Positions 56,860-64,000 of a stretch of 64,000 nt of DNA are shown in pieces (within the stretch, counting starts at the first letter, position 1; each line of letters begins with the position of its first letter). The notes under the pieces are model-generated. The model made no database searches. It saw nothing but the letters and a program-made list of their open reading frames with translations, and had not been told where the DNA came from. Location of the stretch: NCBI GenBank assembly GCA_027484575.1, contig JAIXSQ010000014.1:62001-126000 (forward strand), read 5' to 3'. This DNA is from Comamonadaceae bacterium. Its GTDB lineage: Bacteria > Pseudomonadota > Gammaproteobacteria > Burkholderiales > Burkholderiaceae_C. The position numbers and the translations under genes are program-made.

Positions 56860-58212
56860 TCAGGGCCGCGGCGGCGCGGCGCCCAGCACCACGGACACCA
56901 TGCGCGCCGGCTGCAGCTTGCGCGCCATGGCCTCGCGCACGTCGCGCGCCGTGACCCGGGCGACCTGCGACGTCCAGGTGTCCAGGTAGTCCAGGGGCAG
57001 GTCGTGCCAGGCGATCGCGGCCACGTTGTCGAGCAGCTTGCGGTTGCTGTCCAGCCGCAGCGGAAAGCCGCCGATCAGGTTGTCCTTCGCGGCCTGCAGT
57101 TCGGCGTCGGTCGGGCCCTCGGCGACGTAGCGCTCCAGCACGTCGCGCGTCACCTGCAGCGCCTGCGCCGCCTGGTCGGGACGGGTCTGCAGCCCGACCT
57201 GGAACGCGCCCGCCTGCAGCCCCGGGGAAAAGAAGCTGTAGACGCCGTAGGTCAGGCCGCGCTTTTCGCGCACCTCCTGCGACAGGCGCGAGACCAGGCC
57301 GCTGCCGCCGAGGATGTGGTTGCCCACGAGCAGGGCGAAGAAGTCGGGGTCGTTGCGCCGGAAACCCGGCTGCCCCAGCAGCACATGCGCCTGCGCGGAC
57401 TGGAACGGGATCTCCCGCGTGGCGGGCGCGGCCAGCGCCTGCACCTCGGGCAGCGGCGGCAGCGCCGGGCACGCGCCCTGCGGCAGGCCGGCCAGCAGCC
57501 CGGTGACCAGCGCGTCGACCTGGGCGCGGTCCAGGGCGCCCACGACGCTGACCTTGGCACGGCAGGGCCGGATGTGGCCGGCCCAGAAGCGCTGCAGGTC
57601 GGCGACGCCGATGGCGCCCAGCGTGGGCGCACGCGCCTCGAGCCCGTAGGGGTGGCCGGCGAAGGTGGCCTCGCGGAAAGCCCGGGCGGCGAGCGTGCCC
57701 GGCCGGGTGTCGGCCTCGCGCAGCGAGGCGATCCAGCGCTCGCGCTCGCGCTGCCACACCGGGTCCGGGAAGGCCGGCTCGGCGAGCTGGCGCGCCGCGA
57801 GGGCGGTGGCCCGGCGCAGCAGCGCCGGCTCCGTCAGCGTGCGCAGGCCGAAGCTCATGCCGTCGCGGCCGGCATCGGCACCGAACGAGGCGCCCAGGTC
57901 GGCCCAGGCCTCGCTCCACTGGTTCTCGTCCAGCGGCGCCCGGCCGGGCCCGGCCTTGACGCCCTTGCCGCTCATGAGCGCGGCGGCCGAGGCCAGCCCG
58001 GCCTGCGCTGGCGGGTCGCGCCGGCTGCCGGCGTCGAAGTCGACCTGCACGTCCACCATGGGCAGCACGCGGCTCTCGACGAACCAGACCTTGGCGCCGC
58101 TGGGCTGTGTCCAGTGCTGGATGGGCAGGGCGGCCAGTGCCGGCAGGCAGGCCAGCGACAGGCAGGCGGCCAGCAGGCCGCGGGCCAGGACGATCGTTCG
58201 CATCACGTTCAC
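56860..58212 (-). CDS. M16-family protein, catalytically inactive partner
   Basis: A 450-residue exported protein (signal peptide ending LAALP near residue 27). It has the two-domain M16 peptidase fold (GAKVWFVESRVLPMVDVQVDFDAGSR at the start; EVREKRGLTYGVYSFFSPG in the second half), but where the active enzyme has HxxEH it reads ASAAALMSGKG, so zinc is not bound. Its upstream neighbour is an M16 protein with the full motif; the two probably form a heterodimer in which this chain assists substrate binding. The start may be ATG 58212 or 58203. Confidence 0.9.
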   Translation of the reverse strand: MNVMRTIVLARGLLAACLSLACLPALAALPIQHWTQPSGAKVWFVESRVLPMVDVQVDFDAGSRRDPPAQAGLASAAALMSGKGVKAGPGRAPLDENQWSEAWADLGASFGADAGRDGMSFGLRTLTEPALLRRATALAARQLAEPAFPDPVWQRERERWIASLREADTRPGTLAARAFREATFAGHPYGLEARAPTLGAIGVADLQRFWAGHIRPCRAKVSVVGALDRAQVDALVTGLLAGLPQGACPALPPLPEVQALAAPATREIPFQSAQAHVLLGQPGFRRNDPDFFALLVGNHILGGSGLVSRLSQEVREKRGLTYGVYSFFSPGLQAGAFQVGLQTRPDQAAQALQVTRDVLERYVAEGPTDAELQAAKDNLIGGFPLRLDSNRKLLDNVAAIAWHDLPLDYLDTWTSQVARVTARDVREAMARKLQPARMVSVVLGAAPPRP

Positions 58213-58228
58213 TCTCCGTCCCGGGGGA

Positions 58229-59680
58229 TCAATGGCGCAGGCCGGCGGGCGGCGTGCGCGGGCGTTGCTGGGGGTCGCGCGGCAGCGGCCGCAGGATGCC
58301 GACCGTGAGCTGGTCGTCGCCGAAGTACTTGCCGGCCACGGCCTGCACCTGCTGCGGGGTCACCGACCGGATGCGCTCCAGCAGCCGCTCGCCGGCATCC
58401 GGCGGCAGGCCGTTGATCCAGTAGCTGCCCAGCTCGCGGGCCTGGTTGAACACCGAGTCGAGCTTGTAGACCTCGGAGGCGGTCCAGCGCGTCTTCACGC
58501 GCTGCAGCTCGGCCTCGCTCACGCCCTCGCGGGCGACCCGGGCGACCTCGGCCCGCAGCGCGGCCTCCAGCTGCTCGGGCGTCTTGCCGGGCGCCGGCAC
58601 GCCGTCCAGCGTGAACAGCTGCGGGCCACGGCCCCACAAGCCGTTGCCGGCACCGACGCTGTCGGCCACGCGGTCGGCACCCTGGGTGAGCGCGCGGTCC
58701 AGGCGCGCGTTGGGATAGCCGTCGAGCACGGCCGCCAGCACCGTCAGCGCGATGGCGTCGTCGTTGTCGGGCGCCGGGGCGAAGCTGCGCAGCTGCGGCA
58801 CCTTGAAGGCCAGCGCCACGTACGACTGGTCGGCCGGCGCCTTGTGCTCCACGCGCCGCAGTCCCGCCTGCGGCGGCTCGGGGCGCGGCTTGGACTGCGG
58901 CACCGGCCGCGCGGGAATGCGGCCCCAGTGCCGCTCGGCCAGTTGCAACACCTGTTGCGGATCGACGTCGCCGGCCACCACCACTGCGGCGATGCCGGGC
59001 ACGTACCAGCGCTGCCAGAAGGCGCGCACGTCCTCGGGCGTCATCGCGTCGAGGTCGCCCATCCAGCCCACGATGGGGCGCCGGTAGGGGGCGGCCGCGA
59101 ACGCCGTCGCGTTGATCAGCTCCCACAGCTGGGAGCGCGGCACGTCGTCCGTGCGCTGGCGGCGCTCCTCCTTGACCACCTCGATCTCGCGCTTGAACTC
59201 CTCGTCGGGCCAACGGTTGTTGGCGAAGCGGTCGGACTCCAGCCGCATCACGTCCTCGAGCCGGTCGGCCGGGATCTGCTGGTGGTAGCCCGTCATGTCC
59301 TTGCCGGTGAACGCGTTCTCGCGCCCGCCCATCGCGGCGACCCGGCGCGAGAACTCGCCCGGCGCCAGCGTGGACGTGCCCTTGAACAGCATGTGCTCGA
59401 GCACGTGCGCGATGCCGCTGCCACCGTCCACCTCGTCCATGGAACCCACGCGCAGCCACACCATGTGCACCGCCGTCGGCGCGCGCCGGTCGGGCTTGAC
59501 GAGCAGCGTCATGCCGTTGGACAGCGTGAACTGCCGCACCGCGCCCGCCGTGGCACTGGCCGGTGGGGTGGGGGCCGTCGCGGCGCCCGGGGCCGCCGGG
59601 GCCTGGGCGGTGGCGGCGGTGGTGGCCAGGCCGAGAGCGGCCGCCAGGGCGCAAGCGGCCCATCGCAGGGGGTGTTTCAT
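58229..59680 (-). CDS. M16-family zinc peptidase (active subunit), periplasmic
   Basis: A 483-residue exported metallopeptidase with a signal peptide (near ATAQA, residue 26). The inverted zinc motif HVLEH is at 92–96 and the third ligand glutamate lies in VVKEERR about 75 residues on. The second, inactive half follows, with a proline-rich C terminus. The gene precedes the inactive partner by 16 bases. It is divergent from ftsY across a 28-base gap. Relatives are annotated as pitrilysin or zinc protease; the substrate is unknown. Confidence 0.93.
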   Translation of the reverse strand: MKHPLRWAACALAAALGLATTAATAQAPAAPGAATAPTPPASATAGAVRQFTLSNGMTLLVKPDRRAPTAVHMVWLRVGSMDEVDGGSGIAHVLEHMLFKGTSTLAPGEFSRRVAAMGGRENAFTGKDMTGYHQQIPADRLEDVMRLESDRFANNRWPDEEFKREIEVVKEERRQRTDDVPRSQLWELINATAFAAAPYRRPIVGWMGDLDAMTPEDVRAFWQRWYVPGIAAVVVAGDVDPQQVLQLAERHWGRIPARPVPQSKPRPEPPQAGLRRVEHKAPADQSYVALAFKVPQLRSFAPAPDNDDAIALTVLAAVLDGYPNARLDRALTQGADRVADSVGAGNGLWGRGPQLFTLDGVPAPGKTPEQLEAALRAEVARVAREGVSEAELQRVKTRWTASEVYKLDSVFNQARELGSYWINGLPPDAGERLLERIRSVTPQQVQAVAGKYFGDDQLTVGILRPLPRDPQQRPRTPPAGLRH

Positions 59681-59708
59681 AGAATCGACGGATTCTAGAA
59701 ACGCGCCA

Positions 59709-60887
59709 ATGTTCAGTTTTTTCCGTCGGAAACCCGCCGCGACGCCCGCGCCCACGACTGCACCGGCTGCGGCGGTGGAACCCGCGGCACCCCCTCCGGC
59801 GCCCCTGCCCCAGCCATCCGTGGCCCAGCCGCCCACGCCGGTGGCCCAGCCCGTTGTCCAGCCGCCCCCGCCTGCGACCACATCAGCACCCACGCCTGTT
59901 CCCCCGCCTCCCGCCGGCGGCCTGATCGGCAGCCAGCTCGTGCGGGCCATGGAGATCCCCGTGGCCGCGCCGGCGGCACCGGTGGAGCGCCAGGGCTGGA
60001 TGCGCCGCCTCAGCGCGGGCCTGCGCAAGACCGGCGGCAACCTGGCCCAGGTGTTCACCGGCGGCACCATCGACGAGGCGCTGTACGAGGAGCTCGAGTC
60101 GGCGCTGCTGATGGCCGACACCGGCGTGAAGGCCACCCAGCACCTGCTCGAGCAGGTGCGCCGGAAGGTGGCGGCGACCGGCGCCACGCGGCCGGTGCAG
60201 GCCCAGAACATCCTGGCCGATGCCCTGGCCGCGCTGCTGCAGCCGCTGCAGAAGCCGCTGGTCATCGGCCAGGAGCAACCCACCGTGGTCATGGTCGCGG
60301 GCGTCAACGGCGCCGGCAAGACCACCTCCATCGGCAAGCTCACCAAGCACCTGGCCGACGAAGGGGCCAGCGTGCTGCTGGCGGCTGCCGACACCTTCCG
60401 CGCGGCCGCGCGCGAGCAGCTGGCCATCTGGGCCGACCGCAACACGGTCGAGATCGTCAGCCAGCAGGGTGGCGATCCGGCCGCGGTGAGCTTCGACGCG
60501 GTGACGGCCGGCAAGGCGCGCGGCAAGGACGTGGTCATCGTCGACACCGCCGGCCGCCTGCCCACGCAGCTGCACCTGATGGAGGAGCTGCGCAAGATCA
60601 AGCGCGTGGTGCAGAAGGCGCAGCCGAGCGCCCCGCACGAGGTGCTGCTGGTGATCGACGGCAACACCGGCCAGAACGCGCTGGCGCAGGTCAAGGCCTT
60701 CGACGCCGCGCTGGGCCTGACGGGCCTGGTGGTGACCAAGCTGGACGGCACGGCCAAGGGCGGCGTGCTGGCCGCCATCGCGCAGGAGCACCCGATCCCG
60801 GTGTACTTCATCGGCGTGGGCGAGAAGCTCGAGGACCTCGAGACCTTCGACGCGCGCGAGTTCGCCCAGGCCCTGCTGGGGCACTGA
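59709..60887 (+). CDS. ftsY: Signal recognition particle receptor FtsY
   Basis: A 392-residue SRP receptor GTPase that docks ribosomes making membrane proteins to the translocon. A proline/alanine-rich N-terminal A domain (about 10–85) is followed by the N domain and the G domain: GVNGAGKTTSIGKL, DTFRAAAREQL, DTAGRLPTQ, TKLDGTAKGG and the C-terminal GVGEKLEDLETFD. The A domain is short and lacks the acidic character of E. coli FtsY. The divergent M16 neighbour is usual in Burkholderiales. Confidence 0.97.
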   Translation: MFSFFRRKPAATPAPTTAPAAAVEPAAPPPAPLPQPSVAQPPTPVAQPVVQPPPPATTSAPTPVPPPPAGGLIGSQLVRAMEIPVAAPAAPVERQGWMRRLSAGLRKTGGNLAQVFTGGTIDEALYEELESALLMADTGVKATQHLLEQVRRKVAATGATRPVQAQNILADALAALLQPLQKPLVIGQEQPTVVMVAGVNGAGKTTSIGKLTKHLADEGASVLLAAADTFRAAAREQLAIWADRNTVEIVSQQGGDPAAVSFDAVTAGKARGKDVVIVDTAGRLPTQLHLMEELRKIKRVVQKAQPSAPHEVLLVIDGNTGQNALAQVKAFDAALGLTGLVVTKLDGTAKGGVLAAIAQEHPIPVYFIGVGEKLEDLETFDAREFAQALLGH

Positions 60888-60896
60888 ACGCGGCGC

Positions 60897-62057
60897 TCAG
60901 GCGTTCGCGCAGCTGCGAAAGCCCGCGTGGATGTCGGTGCGCTGCGGCTCGAAGAAGTTGCGGTAGCGGGGATGCGCCAGCCAAGCCGATGTCGCGGGGC
61001 CGGCGCCGCGCAGCACCCGCCGGCTGCCGAACCAGGGCTGCGAATAGTCGCGGTAGGGATGCGGCGCGAAGCCGGGATACGGGGCGAAATCCGACGCGGT
61101 CCACTCCCAGCACTGGCCCCATCGGAACCCCGGCAGCGTCAGCGCGGCGCACTCCCACTCCGCTTCGGTGGGCAGCCGCCGGCCGGCCCAGCGGCACCAG
61201 GCCTCGGCCTCGTGGCAGCTCAGGTGCAACGCCGGCCCATCGCCCTCGCCGCGAGGGGGCACGCGGCGCTCGCGCTGCCGCCACGCCCACCCGTGCGGCG
61301 TCCACCAGCGCGGATCGGCATGCCCGCCGGCGTCGACGAACCGGGCCCAGTCGTCCCAGCCGACCGGGCGTGCGTCGATGGCCACGGGCCCGACCGCGAC
61401 GGTGTGGACGCCCAGCTCGTTGTCGAAGGCGAAGCCCGGCCCCGCCCAGCCCAGGATGTGGGCCTGCCGCGGCAGCGCCAGCCAGGCCTGCGGGCTCGCC
61501 GCGGGCGCCGGCAGCGGCACGGGGATGCCCAGTGCGTGCGCCATGTAGCAGGCGGCCTCGGCATGCATGGCCTCGTGCAGCGCCGCCAGGCGGAAGAAGT
61601 ACAGCGCCTCGTCGGGCGCATCCGCCGGCAGGGCCGCGAGCAGGTCCAGCGTGGCGGCCTGCGTGCGCTGCAGGTCGTCGAGCGTGGCCTCGATGTCCGG
61701 CAGGGGCAGCTGCCAGCGCTGCGCGTGCGGCACGCGGCTGGAGTCGTACCAGGCGTCGGCCTGCGGGCGATGCGGCGCGCGCGGGGAGACCGCGTCGGGG
61801 CAGGCGGCCCCCAGCGCACGCTGCGGGTTGCGCCGCACCCACCAGTCCTGGAACCAGGCCACGTGGCCCAGCTCCCACAAGGGCGGGTTCAGGCCGGGCG
61901 CGCACGGCACCTGCAGCTGCGGGCCCAGCGCGGCGCGGTAGCGGGCCGCCAGGTCGAGCGTGCGCGCGCGCCCGTCGCGCAGCGCCGCGCCGACCGCGTC
62001 GCGCCCGCCGGTGCGCAAGGCCTGCGCCGCGCTATAACCGCCCGATGTCCCATGCAT
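60897..62057 (-). CDS. senA: Selenoneine synthase SenA (EgtB-like iron enzyme)
   Basis: A 386-residue protein related to the ergothioneine sulfoxide synthase EgtB. The N-terminal DinB-like domain supplies the iron ligands: His65 in [12 protein letters not shown] and the HxxxHxE motif at 161–167 (HEAMHAE). The C-terminal formylglycine-enzyme-like domain ([31 protein letters not shown]) forms the substrate pocket. In the known pathway SenA couples a selenosugar to trimethylhistidine. The identification rests on the senB and selD neighbours; alone it could be read as EgtB. No egtD-like methyltransferase is adjacent. The ATG 62057 overlaps the divergent senB start; TTG 62018 is an alternative start. 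Confidence 0.9.
   Translation of the reverse strand: MHGTSGGYSAAQALRTGGRDAVGAALRDGRARTLDLAARYRAALGPQLQVPCAPGLNPPLWELGHVAWFQDWWVRRNPQRALGAACPDAVSPRAPHRPQADAWYDSSRVPHAQRWQLPLPDIEATLDDLQRTQAATLDLLAALPADAPDEALYFFRLAALHEAMHAEAACYMAHALGIPVPLPAPAASPQAWLALPRQAHILGWAGPGFAFDNELGVHTVAVGPVAIDARPVGWDDWARFVDAGGHADPRWWTPHGWAWRQRERRVPPRGEGDGPALHLSCHEAEAWCRWAGRRLPTEAEWECAALTLPGFRWGQCWEWTASDFAPYPGFAPHPYRDYSQPWFGSRRVLRGAGPATSAWLAHPRYRNFFEPQRTDIHAGFRSCANA
62033..62038 (+). promoter_or_regulatory. -10-like TATAAC abutting the senB start
   Basis: TATAAC followed by cgcccg and the senB ATG at 62045. Transcription from it would begin near the start codon. The reverse strand of the same patch (GGTTATAG) may serve senA if senA starts at 62018. 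Confidence 0.4.
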
Positions 62058-63031
62058 CGGTGGTGATTGTCAGCCCTGCGCTCGCCGCGGCGAACAACGG
62101 CAACTGGCAGACGGCCCGGCGCTGGCGCCGGCTGCTGGCCGGGCACCACCGCGTGCGCATCGCCAGCGCCTGGCCCGACGGGGACGCGGACGGCGACCAG
62201 GTGCTGCTCGCCCTGCATGCGCGGCGCTCGGCCGCCTCGATCGAGGCCTGGTCGCGTGCCCGCGGGCCGCGCGGGCTCGGCGTCGTGCTCACCGGGACCG
62301 ACCTGTACGTGGACCTGGGCCGGGATCCGGTGGTGGAGCGCTCGCTGCACGCGGCCGGGCGCATCGTGGTGCTGCAGCCGGCCGCGACCGACGCGCTGCC
62401 GGCCGCGCTGCGCGACCGCACGCAGGTCGTGCTGCAGTCCTGTCCCGCGCTGCCGCCGCTGCCGCGCACCGCGCAGCGCCTGCAGCTGGCGGTGGTCGGG
62501 CACATGCGCGAGGTCAAGCGGCCCGACCTCGTGTTCACGGCGGCCCGCCTGGTGCGCGACGACCCGGCCATCGCGTGGCGCCACGCCGGCGAGGCCGACG
62601 CCCGGTGGGCCGCGCTGGCCCGGGCGGCCGAGGCCGAGGCGCCCGGCTACCGCTGGTGCGGTCCGCTCGCCCACGCGGCCGCGCGGCAGCTGATCCGGGA
62701 GTCGCACCTGCTGGTGCATCCCAGCGATGCCGAGGGCGGCGCGCACGTGGTGATGGAGGCGGTGCGCAGCGGCACGCCCGTGCTGGCGTCGCAGGTGCCC
62801 GGCAACGTCGGCATGCTGGGGGCGGACTACGCGGGCTACTTCCCCCAGGGCGACGCGCCGGCGCTGGCAGCGCTCGTGGCGCGGCTGCGCGCGGAACAGG
62901 CGCAGGGCGTGGCCGATGGCCTGCTGGGCCGCCTGCAAGCACAATGCGAGGCCCGCGCGCCGCTGTTCGATGCCGCGGCCGAACGCACCGCCCTGCTGCG
63001 GCTGGTGCAGCACCTGCAGGATTGCCCATGA
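62045..63031 (+). CDS. senB: Selenosugar synthase SenB (glycosyltransferase-4-like)
   Basis: A 328-residue glycosyltransferase of the GT-B fold. The N-terminal sequence [25 protein letters not shown] is characteristic of the SenB group, and the donor-site [20 protein letters not shown] lies at about 235–255. In the described pathway SenB uses UDP-sugar and selenophosphate to form a carbon-selenium bond. Its stop overlaps the selD start (ATGA), so the enzyme using selenophosphate is translated together with the enzyme making it. The head-to-head partner is senA. Confidence 0.9.
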   Translation: MSHASVVIVSPALAAANNGNWQTARRWRRLLAGHHRVRIASAWPDGDADGDQVLLALHARRSAASIEAWSRARGPRGLGVVLTGTDLYVDLGRDPVVERSLHAAGRIVVLQPAATDALPAALRDRTQVVLQSCPALPPLPRTAQRLQLAVVGHMREVKRPDLVFTAARLVRDDPAIAWRHAGEADARWAALARAAEAEAPGYRWCGPLAHAAARQLIRESHLLVHPSDAEGGAHVVMEAVRSGTPVLASQVPGNVGMLGADYAGYFPQGDAPALAALVARLRAEQAQGVADGLLGRLQAQCEARAPLFDAAAERTALLRLVQHLQDCP

Positions 63032-64000
63032 ACGCTCCCCTCCCCTCCACCGCGGGCGAACCCCGCCTGACCTCGCTGTCGCACGGCGGCGGCTGCGGCT
63101 GCAAGATCGCCCCCGGCGTGCTGTCCGAGATCCTGAAGGGCACGGCCGCGATGGCCGTGCCCCCGCAGCTGCTGGTGGGCATCGCCACCGCCGACGACGC
63201 CGCGGTCTGGAAGCTCAACGACGAGCAGGCGCTGGTGGCCACCACCGACTTCTTCATGCCCATCGTCGACGACCCGTACGACTTCGGGCGCATCGCGGCC
63301 ACCAACGCCATCTCCGACGTCTACGCCATGGGTGGCAAGCCCATCCTGGCGCTGGCGCTGGTGGGCATGCCGGTCAACGTGCTGTCGACGGGCACCATCG
63401 GCCGCATCCTGCAGGGCGGGCAGGACGTGTGCACGCAGGCCGGCATCCCGATCGCGGGCGGCCACACCATCGACTCGGTCGAGCCGATCTACGGCCTGGT
63501 GGCCCTGGGCCTGGTGCACCCGGACCGGGTCAAGCGCAATGCCGATGCCCGGGCGGGCGACCGGCTGGTGCTGGGCAAGCCGATCGGGGTGGGCGTGCTG
63601 TCGGCCACGCTGAAGAAGGAACTGCTGGACGCGGCCGGCTACGCCCGCATGGTGGCCACCACCACCCGGCTGAACACCCCGGGGCCCGAGCTGGCCGCCC
63701 TGGACGGCGTGCATGCCCTGACCGACGTCACCGGCTTCGGCCTGGCCGGCCATGCGCTGGAGCTGGCCCGTGGCGCCGGGGTGACCGTGGCCCTGGACTG
63801 GGCCCGTGTGCCCCTGCTCGACGGGGTGCGCGAGCTGGCCGCGGCCGGGCATGTGACCGGCGCCTCGGGCCGCAACTGGGCCGGCTACGGCGGCCAGGTG
63901 CAGCTGCCGGCCGGCTTCGCCGACGTGGACCGCGCGCTGCTGGCCGACCCGCAGACCAGCGGCGGCCTGCTGGTGGCCTGCGCGCCGGGCAGCGTGGCGG
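63028..64000 (+). CDS. selD: Selenide, water dikinase (selenophosphate synthetase), 3' truncated by window
   Basis: The first 324 residues of SelD (also called SenC in this pathway), which makes selenophosphate from selenide and ATP. The glycine-rich N-terminal loop [15 protein letters not shown] carries the catalytic cysteine (Cys23) and lysine (Lys26); it is cysteine, not selenocysteine. [34 protein letters not shown] is the family signature, and [11 protein letters not shown] is near the cut end. ATG 63028 overlaps senB. It is probably shared by all selenium pathways in the cell; whether selenoprotein or selenouridine genes follow cannot be seen. Confidence 0.97.
   Translation, partial: MNAPLPSTAGEPRLTSLSHGGGCGCKIAPGVLSEILKGTAAMAVPPQLLVGIATADDAAVWKLNDEQALVATTDFFMPIVDDPYDFGRIAATNAISDVYAMGGKPILALALVGMPVNVLSTGTIGRILQGGQDVCTQAGIPIAGGHTIDSVEPIYGLVALGLVHPDRVKRNADARAGDRLVLGKPIGVGVLSATLKKELLDAAGYARMVATTTRLNTPGPELAALDGVHALTDVTGFGLAGHALELARGAGVTVALDWARVPLLDGVRELAAAGHVTGASGRNWAGYGGQVQLPAGFADVDRALLADPQTSGGLLVACAPGSVA

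Noticed and set aside
60897..62057. Calling the EgtB-like gene ergothioneine synthase.
   Set aside because: No egtD is adjacent, while a SenB-type gene and selD are; SenA fits the context better, though this is context-based.

Overview
The window is a contiguous piece of a very GC-rich (about 70%) bacterial chromosome with dense, mostly housekeeping gene content. Gene orders such as ispE / tRNA-Gln / prs / rplY / pth, gmk / rpoZ / spoT, and the kinase–phosphatase–rph–rdgB–hemW run, together with protein character, point to a betaproteobacterium of the order Burkholderiales (Comamonadaceae-like). This is inferred from synteny and protein motifs; no database search was made. No phage, insertion sequence, CRISPR array or integrase is visible.

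Layout. 1–2.9 kb: end of a urease operon (ureC 3' end, a GNAT acetyltransferase, ureE, ureF, ureG), with overlapping genes. 3.0–12.7 kb: a heavy-metal type RND efflux operon (small membrane-anchored protein, outer-membrane factor, periplasmic adaptor, RND pump, a small PII-like protein, and a second RND pump of identical length). 12.7–14.2 kb: tRNA-Ser and a methyltransferase with a hydrophobic tail. 14.2–18.9 kb (minus): Ser/Thr kinase, PP2C phosphatase, rph, rdgB, hemW. 18.9–23.7 kb: yicC, gmk, rpoZ, spoT, then greB on the minus strand. 23.9–32.2 kb: a signalling island with two degenerate histidine-kinase-like proteins, two GGDEF/EAL proteins, a FimV-like membrane protein and a small sulfite-oxidase-fold protein. 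32.4–33.0 kb: tRNA-Arg and tRNA-Ile2 flank a truncated, lower-GC gene remnant. 33.0–43.7 kb: hrcA, nadK, recN, rapZ, mutY, a dynamin-like GTPase, mutM, a TPR protein and lolB. 43.7–48.0 kb: ispE, tRNA-Gln, prs, rplY, pth, a small exported protein and a ferredoxin. 48.1–55.5 kb: a complete peptide/nickel-type ABC transporter with an amidase and an alpha/beta hydrolase. 55.5–60.9 kb: coaD, rsmD, a pair of M16 peptidases and ftsY.

60.9–64.0 kb (end): an EgtB-like enzyme (senA), a glycosyltransferase-like enzyme (senB) and selenophosphate synthetase (selD, cut by the window end). Together these match the selenoneine pathway: SelD makes selenophosphate, SenB makes a selenosugar, and SenA joins it to trimethylhistidine. 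This is the most distinctive biosynthetic system in the window. The RND-PII-RND operon and the cluster of degenerate signalling proteins are the other regions that deserve attention.

High GC produces very long antisense and out-of-frame open frames across nearly every gene; these were rejected. No gap above 300 bases without a gene occurs; the largest gaps (about 130–250 bases) hold tRNAs, terminators, palindromes or REP-like repeats listed below.
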